Below, piece after piece: positions 1-9,888 of a DNA stretch of 64,000 nt. Under the pieces are notes generated by a model. The model saw nothing but the letters and a program-made list of their open reading frames with translations, had not been told where the DNA came from and searched no databases. The translations under genes were made by a program, and so were the position numbers. This stretch comes from Lotus japonicus (taxonomy: Eukaryota > Streptophyta > Magnoliopsida > Fabales > Fabaceae), in NCBI RefSeq assembly GCF_012489685.1, contig NC_080042.1, positions 19,544,150 through 19,608,149 on the forward strand, read 5' to 3'. Each line of letters begins with the position of its first letter. The stretch's first letter is position 1.

Positions 1-1438
1 AAGACCCGGAATGCCGTGTAAGAGCGTTTGTAGACGTCTCTTGTAGCAGACCGAAATGGCAGACCTACGGGTTTACTGCTGATCTGACTACGTGTGGTTG
101 TTGGAGTAAGAGGCACGCGGGCCGAAATGGTTCCACCGTGGCTGGTGTTAGGGCTGATCCGTTTGATGTCCATCCCTTTCCGGAATGCATGTGGTTAACT
201 GGGTTAACCGTCATTTGCATATCATGCAGCATGCATACTAATTTAGTTGTCGGATGTGATTGCTATTTGTTAATCCTATTTGGAACATGTTAAGTGTTTT
301 ATTGTCGTTTATGTTATTGTGAAATATGCAACCCTAGGATGTTACCTCTAGTTATAAGCCTAAGCGGCTATTTCTTATCTGTACCTATTGGGTGTATTAT
401 CTACATAGTTCTTTGGAGTTGACCCTCGCGTCTTCTGTGTGTGTTTTGGCGGACAACGCCTTTTGTCAGATGTCCATTGCGGACTGGTTCACAATGGTCC
501 ACCCTTCGGGGGGGATCAGATATGAGATGATTGACCAGGATGACCCCGGTTCGTGGGTGGTAGACCCCGCTAGCCACCGCGCGACCTATTCCGGGAGGAT
601 CATGGAGGATAGGGTAGATAGGAGAGGACTCTTGGTAGAGGGAGTGTTGAGGAGGTGCTCCGTCAGCTTCAACTTGCCACCGGGTGTGCATTGCGGACCA
701 GGAGCAGGAGGACCACCACCACCACCGTTGTCTTCAGACGAGGAGGATCCCTCAGAGGAGGAGCCAGTGGGCGTGACGTCTTCAGACTCCAGTTCACCCT
801 CCGTTGCGATCATTGATGATCAGGGTTCGGGCCCTAAGCCCGTTAGTCCGGCACCGGAGCGCATTGCGGTTGCGAGGGGAGGTCGGGTAGTGTTTGTAGA
901 CTTGGTCGTTCTGGATTCTGATTCAGACGACGATCATGCTAGCACATAGTTTTGTGTGCTTGTGTGAGCACCTCGAGATAGGATTAGTGTAGGAGTAGAG
1001 TCTTAGCTCTGACAGTCATTGCTTCATTTGTTTCTTTGGGGACAGGGTAGTTCCGCCGATAGCTTTTTGTGTGGTTTCTTTACGGGAATCACAAAGAGTT
1101 GGTTGGACTTAGGAGGTCTTATTTTCAGACCATTGGGTCAGCTTATTCTCAGTTTTGAGGGATGGTGTTGCGGACACTTCACCCTTATATTTGGTTTGTA
1201 CATATTGCCTACGGGCGTTACACTTTTCTTTCCGTCACTGGAGGTTACTCGTGACGAGGTTGCTACTTACAGCGGGGGCTGTTATATATATTGTATATTA
1301 GTTTTATTGCTTTTCGCATTTGGGTTTTATTTAATTCAGTATTGTCTTAGTTATTATCAAAAAAAAATATATTCACGTTTTTCCGCATTAAGTTTACTTT
1401 TGTTACTAAAGTGACGCCGCCGAAATCGGGGTGTTACA
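1..1438. mobile_element. Edge of a long LTR (probable Ty3 chromovirus type), truncated by the window start
   Basis: The segment ends with GGGGTGTTACA at about 1428-1438. This is the mirror of the TGTAACACCCC start common to LTRs of plant chromoviruses such as Tekay, so I read 1438 as the outer edge of an LTR whose start lies left of the window. Composition is GC-richer than the DNA to its right, with a sharp change at 1439. No reverse transcriptase, integrase or gag motif is visible, so lineage is inference. It could be a 3' LTR or a solo LTR; the other end is not in the window. Confidence 0.45.
392..949 (+). CDS. Hypothetical 185-codon ORF inside the LTR-like segment
   Basis: The longest ORF of the left edge. 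Its middle has a poly-Pro run followed by acidic Ser/Asp/Glu stretches (SSDEEDPSEEEP) and the end is also Asp/Ser-rich, so it reads as a disordered acidic protein. I recognise no domain. It lies wholly inside the LTR-like segment and is followed by a second ORF (1019-1414) rich in Leu and aromatic residues that also matches nothing I know. Both may be chance ORFs in a GC-richer repeat. No promoter or splice evidence is visible. Confidence 0.2.
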   Translation: MYYLHSSLELTLASSVCVLADNAFCQMSIADWFTMVHPSGGIRYEMIDQDDPGSWVVDPASHRATYSGRIMEDRVDRRGLLVEGVLRRCSVSFNLPPGVHCGPGAGGPPPPPLSSDEEDPSEEEPVGVTSSDSSSPSVAIIDDQGSGPKPVSPAPERIAVARGGRVVFVDLVVLDSDSDDDHAST

Positions 1439-1532
1439 CAAGTGCAGTGAGAGCGGTTGTGCTCTGGCAGAGGAGGGACTTGATGTAATGTAGGAGTCTG
1501 GCGACACTTTCACCGGAAAACACCTAAATTGC

Positions 1533-1890
1533 ATGTTGCCATTTAGGCCTACAATAAGATGCGGTGATTCTTCTCCAAACAAGGAAACATCCTGCCAGTG
1601 TTGCGTTCCTGCGAGAGAGCGTGTGTTGTCAGATAACAGCCTTCCTCTCTTCGGTACTCCCTTTTCCGGCGACAAAGTCGCCCGACTCCATCACCGCATC
1701 AAATCCCTCCCCCGCCAACGCGCAACCACTCTCGATGCTCTTGACTCTTGTCTCTACACGGAGGCCATCCTTCAATTCTCAAAAGTCATCAACGACCGTT
1801 GTGCCACCCCAAAAAGCTTCCTTGAATAATGCTACATGTATAGAGCCTCAGCAAATCGTTCTGCAGGTCGATTCGCGGAGTCCATAACAG
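1533..1890 (+). pseudogene. TPR/J-domain protein fragment, direct copy A
   Basis: Translation gives an ALDSCLYTEAI...FSKVINDR...PKSFLE block, a stop, then (same frame) CYMYRASANRSAGRFAESI. That order matches the TPR region of plant tetratricopeptide-repeat proteins carrying a C-terminal J domain, which read LDSGLYTEAIRHFSKI then a helix with RASAYRSAGRIAESI. The fragment covers about one and a half TPR helix pairs; no J domain is present. The in-frame stop (1827-1829) and the isolated position show it is not functional. Family assignment is from memory of the motif and should be checked by search. Confidence 0.5.
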
Positions 1891-1984
1891 AATTTAAACC
1901 TGAACAATACGCGAATATTTTTCATTGTAAATACACGAATATTTTCATTGCAAATTTGCAATGGACTACGTGATTCGACGTGCA

Positions 1985-2180
1985 AAACGTTGTGCTAAGG
2001 ATCTGTGCATGTAGCATTATGTAAGAAAGCATTGTGGGGTGGCGCAAAGGTCGTTAATGACTTTTGAAAATTGGCAGATGACCTCCGTGTAAAGGCCACA
2101 GACAAGAGCAGCGAGAGCGGTTGTGCTCTAGCGGAGGAAGGACTTGACGCGATGTAGGAGTCGGGCGACGCTCTCACCAG
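1985..2180 (-). pseudogene. TPR/J-domain protein fragment, inverted copy
   Basis: On the minus strand this segment repeats the direct copies: a Leu-Ser-Leu-rich stretch, then ACACGGAGGTCATCTGCC, CAAAAGTCATTAACGACC and CTTTCTTACATAATGCTACATG. It sits between direct copies A and B and would pair with either. It is shorter than copy A and has lost the upstream part of the fragment. Confidence 0.5.
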
Positions 2181-2184
2181 AAAA

Positions 2185-2535
2185 CACCTAAATCACATAT
2201 TGCCATTTAAACCTACTATAAGATGCAGTAGTTCTTCTCCAAATAGGGAAACACCTTGCCAGTGCGGCGTTCCAGCGAGAGAGCGTGTGTTGGTCAGATG
2301 ACAACATCTCTCTCTTCGGCGCTCCCTTTTCCGATGACAGCGTCGCCCGACTTCTCCACCGCATCAAGTCCCTCCTCCGCCACCGCGCAATTGCTCACGA
2401 TGCTCTTGACTCTTGTCTCTACACGGACGCCATACGTCAATTCACCCCAAAAAGCTTCCTTGAATAATGTTACATGCATAGAGCCTCAGCACATCGTTCT
2501 GCAGGTCGAATCGCGGAGTCCATTACATAATTTAA
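2185..2535 (+). pseudogene. TPR/J-domain protein fragment, direct copy B
   Basis: Second direct copy of the same fragment. It reads FSDDSVARLLHRIKSLLRHRA then ALDSCLYTDAI, but a deletion relative to copy A removes the FSKVINDR part, so the sequence jumps to TPKSFLE and a stop. The second half again carries the RASAHRSAGRIAESI-like stretch before the AT-rich linker. It lies about 650 bp from copy A, with an inverted copy between them. Confidence 0.5.
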
Positions 2536-2634
2536 ACCTGAACAATACGCGAATATTTTTCATTGCAAATACTCGAATTTTTTCATTGCAAATTTGCAAT
2601 TGACTACGTGATTCGACGTGCAGAACGTTGTGCT

Positions 2635-2880
2635 AAGGATTTGTCCATGTAGCATTATGCAAGAAAGCCTTGTGGGGTGGCGCAAAGGCATTGATGGGGG
2701 AGGGACTTGATGTGGTGGAGGAGTCGGGCGACGCTCTCACCAGAAAAGGGACTTACCGAAGAGAGAAAGGTTGTCATCTGACCAACACGCACTCTCTCGC
2801 CGTAACGCCGCATTGGGAAGGTGTTTCCCTTTTTGGAGAAGAATCACTACATCTTCCGGTAAGTCTAAATGGCAACATGT
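2635..2880 (-). pseudogene. TPR/J-domain protein fragment, terminal inverted copy
   Basis: The last copy of the array, inverted. On the minus strand it starts at ACATGTTGCCATTTAGAC, passes through CTTCTCCAAAAAGGGAAACACC, and ends at CATAATGCTACATGGAC, the same order as the direct copies. Internal deletions remove the LDSCLYTEAI block. It closes the array; the sequence to its right is unrelated. Confidence 0.5.
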
Positions 2881-3125
2881 GATACCCATAATCAAGTATA
2901 GCCACACACAACACAAATTTAGTCAAATTAACCTATTGTTATTCTTGTTATAACTTGCTTCACTGCACATTATTAGAAGCATAAGGTACTTTTGTGTTTT
3001 ATGATTGGACAACTTTTTGAGATTACAAAATCAAATGAACATACTATACAATTATGTATTTATCTAGAAACCAAGAACGCAAGCAACTGAGGCTGAAACA
3101 TACCAAGACCTAACAATTATAAATA

Positions 3126-5022
3126 GTTACCTTGGTTCATATTCTAGCACCTCAGCAAGCTTGTTTCCATTCTTATCATTCCACTGCACTTTCATGCGTG
3201 TCTTGTCAGAGTTCCATGATATGCCAGTTCACCGAGGAGGCAATAAAGAATTAGAGTCACTGAACCAACTTATTATCCTGAGTATAGGCCTGGAAATTCA
3301 ACCAATAAACAACCATGGACCATTGCAAGTTGTTAAGCAGATATTCTATGATTGTATTGCATTCCATATTTACATAATATATACACAAATTGGAATGTAA
3401 ACATTGCTTCTGTACCATGAATCCATGAGTCATGACTTATAAGAGCAAAGCATAATCAAGAATAAGAAGACATGTCGTACCACACATGGGTGGGTACTGT
3501 TGCACAAAGAACATAGGTCCGGCCCATTAACAAACCTTTACCAAATATTGAAGAAAAAAAGTAAAAGGAATTTGGGAAAAGCCAAACTTACACTGAAACT
3601 GTAGTTTTAGTTACAGCACCAAATAGAAGGCGACACTGGAGTGGCACTTCTATACCTTGCAGCAGCATATGATGTACCATCAGTGCACTGCATATGGTGA
3701 TAACAAGATGATGTTTAATTGATTTTTCAGTTTTACAAGATTCTTATCATGAGAAAAAGGGACTATCTAGTGTAGTTGCATTGCACACTTGCATAGTGAT
3801 TGAGAGACATTGGATTCAAATGCTATTAGGGGTATAAGTTCCTACCTTGAAAAGAGAAACAAATTTAAGGAAGAAATCATCATAGCAAAAGCTTCCCTAG
3901 TATTGTAAGTAGGACTCCCAAATTTGAAGGGGTAGTAAAAATACACTCTGCATAAAAGGTGATATGTTTAATCAATGGAGGAAAGGTAAATAAACTTTAG
4001 GCCTTGACGTTTAAACCCATAAAGACCTTAACATATGTAGAAGTAGAAAAAATAATAAATCCAAAAATAATGTCTTATAGCATGCCTGTTATCATCTTTT
4101 GAGGTCTCTGGGTGTAGTGTCAACTACATATCAAGTAACATTTTGAAGGAGGGCTGAACGACAAAGGGATCTACTCGGCTTCTCCGTCGAATTTTCCAGG
4201 AGAGAAAGAGTATGGTGTGGCTGCAAGAAGTGAAGGTACAGTGGAATCATGTATTAATTGTTCACCTGATTAAGAATATCTCCACTACCATGAAATGTGA
4301 AAAAAAGAGTCTAATACATATAAATTCAGAGCAGAATATGGAAACTCAATCAATAATTCCATGAATTACAATGAATGTGGCCTCAAAGCTTGACTCACAC
4401 TTCAAAACATAATAGAGTTGCAAAAAGTCATTATTTGCGTTGATGAAAAGAAAGGATGCATCCTCCTAGAAAAACAAATAGATAGATAGAAAGAGATATA
4501 TATATATATATAGACAGAAAAATAAAGTTAGAGCATGGAAAGCTAGCATGCAGACAGAAAGAGTAAGATAAAGCCTAAATTCTGAAAGTTCTTTATTGAT
4601 GAAAGCTCTAAAGCCTGAAAGATAAAATCAGGTCATATTTGGCACAAATACTTGGCAAAATCAAGGGAAATCAAGATGCTCAGGAGTAAAACCTAAAGAA
4701 GACATCTAGAACATAACCGATGGCACAAAACTCACCAAATCTAAGTAAACGAAAAAACAATGACACTTGAACCTTTTTATGTTTTTCTATAATATATGAA
4801 ACTGATCACTAATACAAGGAGAAGAAACCAAATTAACAACACCTCCTTTTCACCTATTACACATAAGATACAACTCATATACTATTATTGAATCCATAAA
4901 AGTGATACTATTAATAAAAAGAAAACAAGTGATGATTATGCTTATGAATAGAGAACTCACGGGTACACGTGGTGCTGGCGCGCACTTGTGGTATTGAACG
5001 TGAATGTTGAAGTAGGAGACAT
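3126..5022 (-). other. Exon-like pieces of an unidentified minus-strand gene
   Basis: Four stretches look like exons on the minus strand. An ATG-initiated one at 5022-4961 begins MSPTSTFTFNTTSAR and ends at a GTGAGT donor. Another lies at 4220-4140 after a TTGCAG acceptor. One at 3655-3592 could read IEVPLQCRLLFGAVTKTT and ends at a GTAAGT donor. One at about 3220-3131 reads TRMKVQWNDKNGNKLAEVLE and ends at GTAACT. Codon phases do not join all four without breaks, so this may be a decayed gene or chance. I do not recognise the protein. Between the pieces I see only AT-rich DNA and a short (TA)n run near 4497-4513. Confidence 0.22.
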
Positions 5023-5289
5023 GAGGTGGGTTCAAAGGAGGTAGAAGGAAGAAAGTGGGGCCTCTGCTAAGGGTTTAATTTTGTGCGGTTGGTGCTAGAG
5101 AAAGGTTGATGGAATGAATGTGAGAGGTGGTGTTGTCATGGTGGACGAAGAGAGTTGGTGGCTAGGTCAGAAAGTGAAAAAGACATCCTTTTTACACCGT
5201 AAATTCACCTTTATTTATAATCGTTCTTTAGGGTTTTTTTTTTTTTGAAAGTGTTCTTTAGGGTTAATTGTTTTCTAATTTTAATAAAA

Positions 5290-5755
5290 GGATCCCCCTG
5301 CTTGCCGGAGGAACTGTGCTCGGCCCTCGGCGTGTGAGGAGGGTCGGGGTGATCTTGAGGTAGCTCTCTCTTCTTCTCCCTTGTCGTTGTCGGGTGCGGA
5401 TCATGGTAGTGGTGGGCGTTACTTCACGCGGTCGAAAAAGACGTGGCTTGTTGGAAAAGTCTTGGGGTTAGAGTTTGAGGGAAGCGATTTTGAAGCTATT
5501 CGAGGGTTGGAGAAGGTTTATGAAGAACACTTCAAAACTTGATTTTTTGTTTGTGTCTCTCGGGTGTTGTTGGTTAGTCCTAGGGTGTCCTTGCTTTTGT
5601 CTTGGATGGGGGTTTTTCGGCTTTTTGGGGTTTTTGTATGCTTGTCGGGGTGCCTCGCTTTTTATTGGGCTTTTCCTTGCTCCATAAGGGTTTGTCCTTA
5701 TGGGTGTTTTTTGTGGATAATAATATACAATCCTTTATTTTTCAAAAAAAAATGT
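5290..5755 (+). mobile_element. 5'-truncated LINE-like copy: ORF1 C-terminus plus 3' UTR and poly(A)
   Basis: An open frame runs from the left edge to a stop at 5536-5538 and ends TRSKKTWLVGKVLGLE...SDFEAIRGLEKVYEE. Its TR-[SA]-[KR]-[KR]-x-[WF]-L-[VI]-x-K and E-A-I spacing matches the C-terminus of the RRM protein at 42425-42876 (TRARRNFLIAKQVEVV...SEEEAIQSF). The stop is followed by a T/G-rich untranslated region of about 210 bases, a stem-loop (5682-5703) and a terminal A-run (about 5747-5755). This is the layout of a truncated LINE-type insertion, except that ORF1 runs straight into the 3' end with no reverse transcriptase. A degenerate duplication (TGTTTTCTAATTTT near 5269; TGTTTCCTTAATTT after the A-run) may be the target site. 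Confidence 0.55.
5682..5703 (+). other. 3' stem-loop of LINE-like copy
   Basis: CCATAAGG, loop GTTTGT, CCTTATGG: a perfect 8-bp stem about 45 bases before the terminal A-run. Equivalent hairpins with different stem sequences but a similar GGTT(T)-type loop occur near the ends of two other LINE-like copies here (8797-8817 and 43100-43122). Confidence 0.6.
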
Positions 5756-5900
5756 TTCCTTAATTTGATTGTTTCATAATTTAATAAGATCTTTCTAAAT
5801 AACGTTCAAACAAAAAGATCTTTCTAAATTCAGTTTTTTTTTTTTTACTTCCGATTGATTACTATCTCTAAGAATTTTAGAAACTTATTTTTGATTGTTA

Positions 5901-6951
5901 CTAGTGTTTTTTTCCCGTGCGTTGCACGGGAAATATGTCTATTGTATTTAATATATCAATTAATCATGAATGTGATTATGCGTGTTTATTTAAATCTTAG
6001 ATAATTAGGAAAAATCTTTTAAAATTCGGCTTCAAGATCTATTTTAGAATTAGAAAACACGTGTCAACAAAATGTAAGTTATCTAATTCTTTTAATATAT
6101 ATATATATATATAAAGGAGGAGATGACTGATGCAGTATCTTAGATAATTAGAAAAAATATTTTAAATTTTAATAGATTATAATCTCAGCATTACATATTT
6201 TTTTTGATATTGTGGATCATGAGAAAGAATAAAAGGACAAATCACGGGATTCCTGTAAATATGTAAAAAAACAGGCTTGAGACTTTTCCTAATTTAAAGA
6301 GATAATAAAAACGGTTTCAAGATTTGTTTTGGAAATAAATTTAGTAAGGAGTAATATAGGTAAATCTTAAATAATTAGGGCAAATCTTTTAAAACTCGGT
6401 TTCAAGATAAAATAACACAACATAAGAGAATCTATCAAACGGAATGACACGTGATTTTTTTTTATGAGAATGACACATGAGATTTTTTTAGAGTATTAAT
6501 TAATTTAAGATAAAAATAAACAATCTGAATCCTAATTAATTTATACTCTATATAAAAATAACTCTAAAATAAAATAAAATATTTCATGAAATTAAAATTA
6601 AATAAATAATAAGTTAAATTAAGATAAAATCAAGAAATAAACAACCTAAATCATAATCAAATCTAAAATTTAAAAAGGTAATAAATAAAGATAGATAAAA
6701 ACTATCAAAATCTAGCAAATCACAAACAAAACTCATAAAATCATGAATTAATTAAAAATCCGAAAATTCAATAAAAAATAGCATAAAAATTCATTAATAC
6801 TCTAAAAATAAATAAAAATAAAGTAAGATAAAATCAAGAAATAAACAACCTAAATCCTAATCAAATTTAAAAATGTATTTTTTTATGAGAATTAACGTGA
6901 GAATGACACGTCACTAAATTAGTCTGATAGAAGTTTTTCTTTTCTAATATA
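5901..6951 (-). mobile_element. Helitron-like non-autonomous unit 1
   Basis: Read on the minus strand the unit ends with a GC-rich hairpin (CCCGTGC, 3-base loop, GCACGGG; 5914-5930), nine bases, then CTAG (5901-5904) followed by the target base. That is the hairpin-plus-CTRR terminus of Helitrons. The body is very AT-rich and non-coding. The other end abuts unit 2 at a TTTTCTAATAT word that recurs at the far end of unit 2 (about 8480) and at 39342-39352. A clear TC start is not visible, so Helitron identity rests on the 3' end only. Confidence 0.5.
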
Positions 6952-8490
6952 CTAGTGTTTTTTCCCGTATGTTGCACGGGGAATATGTCTATTATATTTG
7001 ATATATCAATTAATCATGAATGTGATTATGCGTGTTTGTTTAAATCTTAGATAATTATGGCAAATCTTTTAAAATTCGGTTTCAAGATCTGTTTTGGAAT
7101 TAGGAAACACGTGTCAACAAAAGATAAGTTATCTAATTCTTTTCTAATATATATTAATATATAGAGGACGAGATGACTGATGCAGTATTTTAGATAATTA
7201 GGAAAAATCTTTTAAGTTTTAATGGATTATAATCTCAGCATTACATATTTTTTTTATATTGTGGACCATGAGAAAGAATAAAAGGAGAAATCATGGGATT
7301 CCTGTAAATATGTAGTAAATTAGGCTTGAGACTTTTCCTAATATAAAGAGATGATAAAAACGGTTTCAAGATTTGTTTTGGAAATAAATTTAGTAAGGAG
7401 TAGGTAAATCTCAGATAATTATGGCAAATCTTTTAAAATTCGGTTTCAAGATTAAATAACACAACATAAGAGAATCTATCAAATGGAGTGATACGTGAAA
7501 AAAAATTTTATGAGAATGACACGTGAAATTAATTAATACTCTAAAAATAAATAAATAATAAATTAAGATAAAATCAAGAAATAAACAACTTAAATCCTAA
7601 TCAAATCTAAAATTTAAAAAGGTAATAAATAAAGATAGATAAAAACTACAAAAATCTAGCAAATCACAATAAAAATTCATAAAATCCTGAAGGTAAAAAT
7701 TAATTAATTCTCTAAAAATAAATAATAAGATAAATTAAGATAAAATCAAGAAATAAACAACCTAAATCCTAATCAAATCTAAAATTTATAAAGGTAATAA
7801 ATAAATATAGATAAAAACTATCAAAATCTAGCAAGTCACAATAAAAACTCATAAAATCCTGAATTAATTAAAAATTCGAAAATTAAATAAAAATACCATA
7901 AAAATTAATTAATACTCTAAAAATAAATAAATAATAAATTAAGATAAAATCAAGAAATAAACAACCTAAATCTTAATCAAATCTAAAATTTAAAAAGGTA
8001 AAAAATAAAGATAGATAAAAACTACAAAAATCTAGCAAATCACAATAAAAATTCATAAAATCCTGAAGGTAAAAATTAATTAATTCTCTAAAAATAAATA
8101 ATAAGATAAATTAAGATAAAATCAAGAAATAAACAACCTAAATCCTAATCAAATTTAAAATTTATAAAGGTAATAAATAAATATAGATAAAAACTATCAA
8201 AATCTAGCAAGTCACAATAAAAACTCATAAAATCCTGAATTAATTAAAAATCCGAAAATTAAATAAAAATACCATAAAAATTAATTAATACTCTAAAAAT
8301 AAATAAATAATAAATTAAGATAAAATCATGAAATAAACAACCTAGATCCTAATCATATCTAAAATTTAAAAATGTATTTTTTTATGAGAATTAACTTGAG
8401 AATGACACGTGAAATTGTTTTTATGAAAATTAACGTGAGAATGACACGTCGCTAAATCAGCATGATAGAAGTTCTTCTTTCCTAATATAT
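6952..8490 (-). mobile_element. Helitron-like non-autonomous unit 2
   Basis: A second copy in the same orientation directly abuts unit 1. CTAG is at 6952-6955 and the hairpin at 6964-6980, with one arm mutated (CCCGTAT against GCACGGG). The first about 540 bases align with unit 1 (same GATGACTGATGCAGTAT, TTATAATCTCAGCATTACAT and CATGAGAAAGAATAAAAGG words). Unit 2 is about 500 bp longer because an internal tandem repeat is expanded. No coding capacity. Confidence 0.5.
7510..8360. repeat. AT-rich higher-order tandem repeat inside Helitron-like unit 2
   Basis: The word GATAAAATCAAGAAATAAAC starts near 7565, 7738, 7940, 8113 and 8321, giving spacings of about 173, 202, 173 and 208 bases. The true unit is therefore a dimer of about 375 bp built of two diverged monomers. 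Unit 1 has only two monomers (near 6622 and 6828). The dimers at 7565-7940 and 7940-8321 are almost identical, so the amplification is recent relative to the split of the monomers. Confidence 0.8.
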
Positions 8491-8689
8491 ATTGATATTG
8501 ATATATATTGATTCACTTTCATTAATTTTGAATTCTTTAATTATTTCATTCTCTTCTGATTTTCATTTATTTTCGTTTTTTTTATTATTTCATAATTTTA
8601 ATAATTTTATTTGTTTTTAAATATTTTCATTTTTTTTACTTTCCAGACTTCTAAAATTAATTTTTAACAATTAAAAAATTAGGTTTTTA

Positions 8690-8862
8690 TCCCAAATGGG
8701 TTTTTCCTAATAAGGTTTTAATGAGACTCATATTCTATGTCTGGCCTTTCAAGGGGTAGATTTAATATGTTTGTGTTTTGGTGTATTCTCCTTTTTCATG
8801 AGAGGGTTGTTCTCATGGTGGTTTTTTCTATCAATAATAATCTTTTGCTGTAAAAAAAAATT
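8690..8862 (+). mobile_element. LINE-like 3' end with stem-loop and poly(A)
   Basis: A T/G-rich segment with CATGAGA, loop GGGTTGT, TCTCATG (8797-8817), then CAATAATAATCTTTTGCTG and a run of A (from 8852). It resembles the 3' ends at 5540-5755 and 42900-43154 in composition, hairpin position and A-tail. The coding part is missing. The first bases (AAATGGGTTTTTCCTAATAAGG) also resemble 3' regions of some Ty1/copia elements, so the left boundary is uncertain. Confidence 0.4.
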
Positions 8863-9185
8863 AAAAAATTAGTTGGACTTTTTTAAATTAAAGTTACAGG
8901 AAAGTACACCAGGTAAAATTGGGTGCTGAGACCTAGAATCAAACTGAAATCATCTGACTAGTTCTCATTACTAGCCATGGGGGAAACTCTGTAAAAAGTT
9001 GGTATTTTAAGAACTGATGGATGCAAGGAAAATAGGTTTGTTTCAAAACAGGAAAAATTGAGCAAGATTATGAATTTCCCTTCAACAGCAGCCGATATTG
9101 TCGCAACCGGGTCATGGATTATGACGGGACACATAAAATGAAATATAAGATATTTAGTGAATAAGCACTCTTTGTTCTTTTTAAG

Positions 9186-9888
9186 GCTATGTTTGACATG
9201 TCATTTCAGCTAGATTATAGAATAGCTTATTTGACTAGCTTAAAGCTTATTTGACTAGCTTAAAAGCTCTATAAATTAAAAGTGTTTGGTGATGGAGCTT
9301 ATTTCAGTAACTTTAAGCTTTAAGCTATAAGCTATCTCAGGTAGCTTAATGCTTAAAGCTTATTATTTTTATCCTTATTATTTTATTAAAATTTCACCTT
9401 TAGTCTTATATGTCTTTTACTAAATCTATTTACTTATCAGTTATCACACTTGTCTCATATATATGCACACCGTTTCCGCACACAAATAATTAATACTTTG
9501 AAATAAAATAAATAATTTTATATTACAAATTACAAATTATATGTTTTATTCAATTTAATTTAATAAAAATATAGAATTAAATAAGTAAAAATTAATATTA
9601 TATTTTTAAGATGATAAATAACTTGAGTGAAATTAAAATATTCAATAATAATTTTAATATTAATAACATATAAGTATTAATATGAAAATAAAGTAATGTT
9701 AAATATAAAAAAAAATTATACAAGTATGTCCTTTTAAATCATTTTAAAATTTCAACTTGTTCAACAGCTAGTTTTACCAAACACTTTTGTTCCAATTACG
9801 TAGTTTTTCAGCTTTCAACTAGCTTTTCAGCTATCAGCTAGCTTTTCAGCTTTCAGTTAGCTTATCAGCTAGGCGTGCAAAACATAGC
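9186..9888. mobile_element. MITE-like element of about 700 bp with AGCTT-rich inverted ends
   Basis: The left end GCTATGTTTGACATG is matched on the opposite strand by the right end GCTATGTTTTGCACG. Both subterminal regions carry many AGCTTA/TAAGCT and AGCTAG words, which form long imperfect inverted repeats, while the core is AT-rich. No ORF and no clear target duplication. Superfamily not assigned. Confidence 0.5.

Larger units (their letters stand above)
1441..2880. repeat. Alternating inverted/direct array of one captured gene fragment
   Basis: Five pieces of the same sequence lie head to head and tail to tail: inverted piece about 1441-1525, direct copy 1533-1975, inverted copy 1985-2180, direct copy 2185-2640, inverted copy 2635-2880. 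For example, the reverse complement of 1985-2180 reads through the same ACACGGAGGYCATC and CAAAAGTCATYAACGACC words as 1757-1800 on the plus strand. Linkers between copies share AT-rich words (GCGAATATTTTTCATTG, GACTACGTGATTCGACGTGC). A transcript crossing any junction could fold into a hairpin of 100-400 bp. The array begins directly after the LTR edge. Confidence 0.8.

Noticed and set aside
401..691. Minus-strand ORF opposite the acidic ORF at the left edge
   Set aside because: Shadow of the plus-strand frame in a GC-richer segment, no motif.
5901..8490. CRISPR-like or satellite interpretation of the regular AT-rich repeats
   Set aside because: Eukaryotic context, repeat units of 173/202 bp with no unique spacers, contained in a mobile element.
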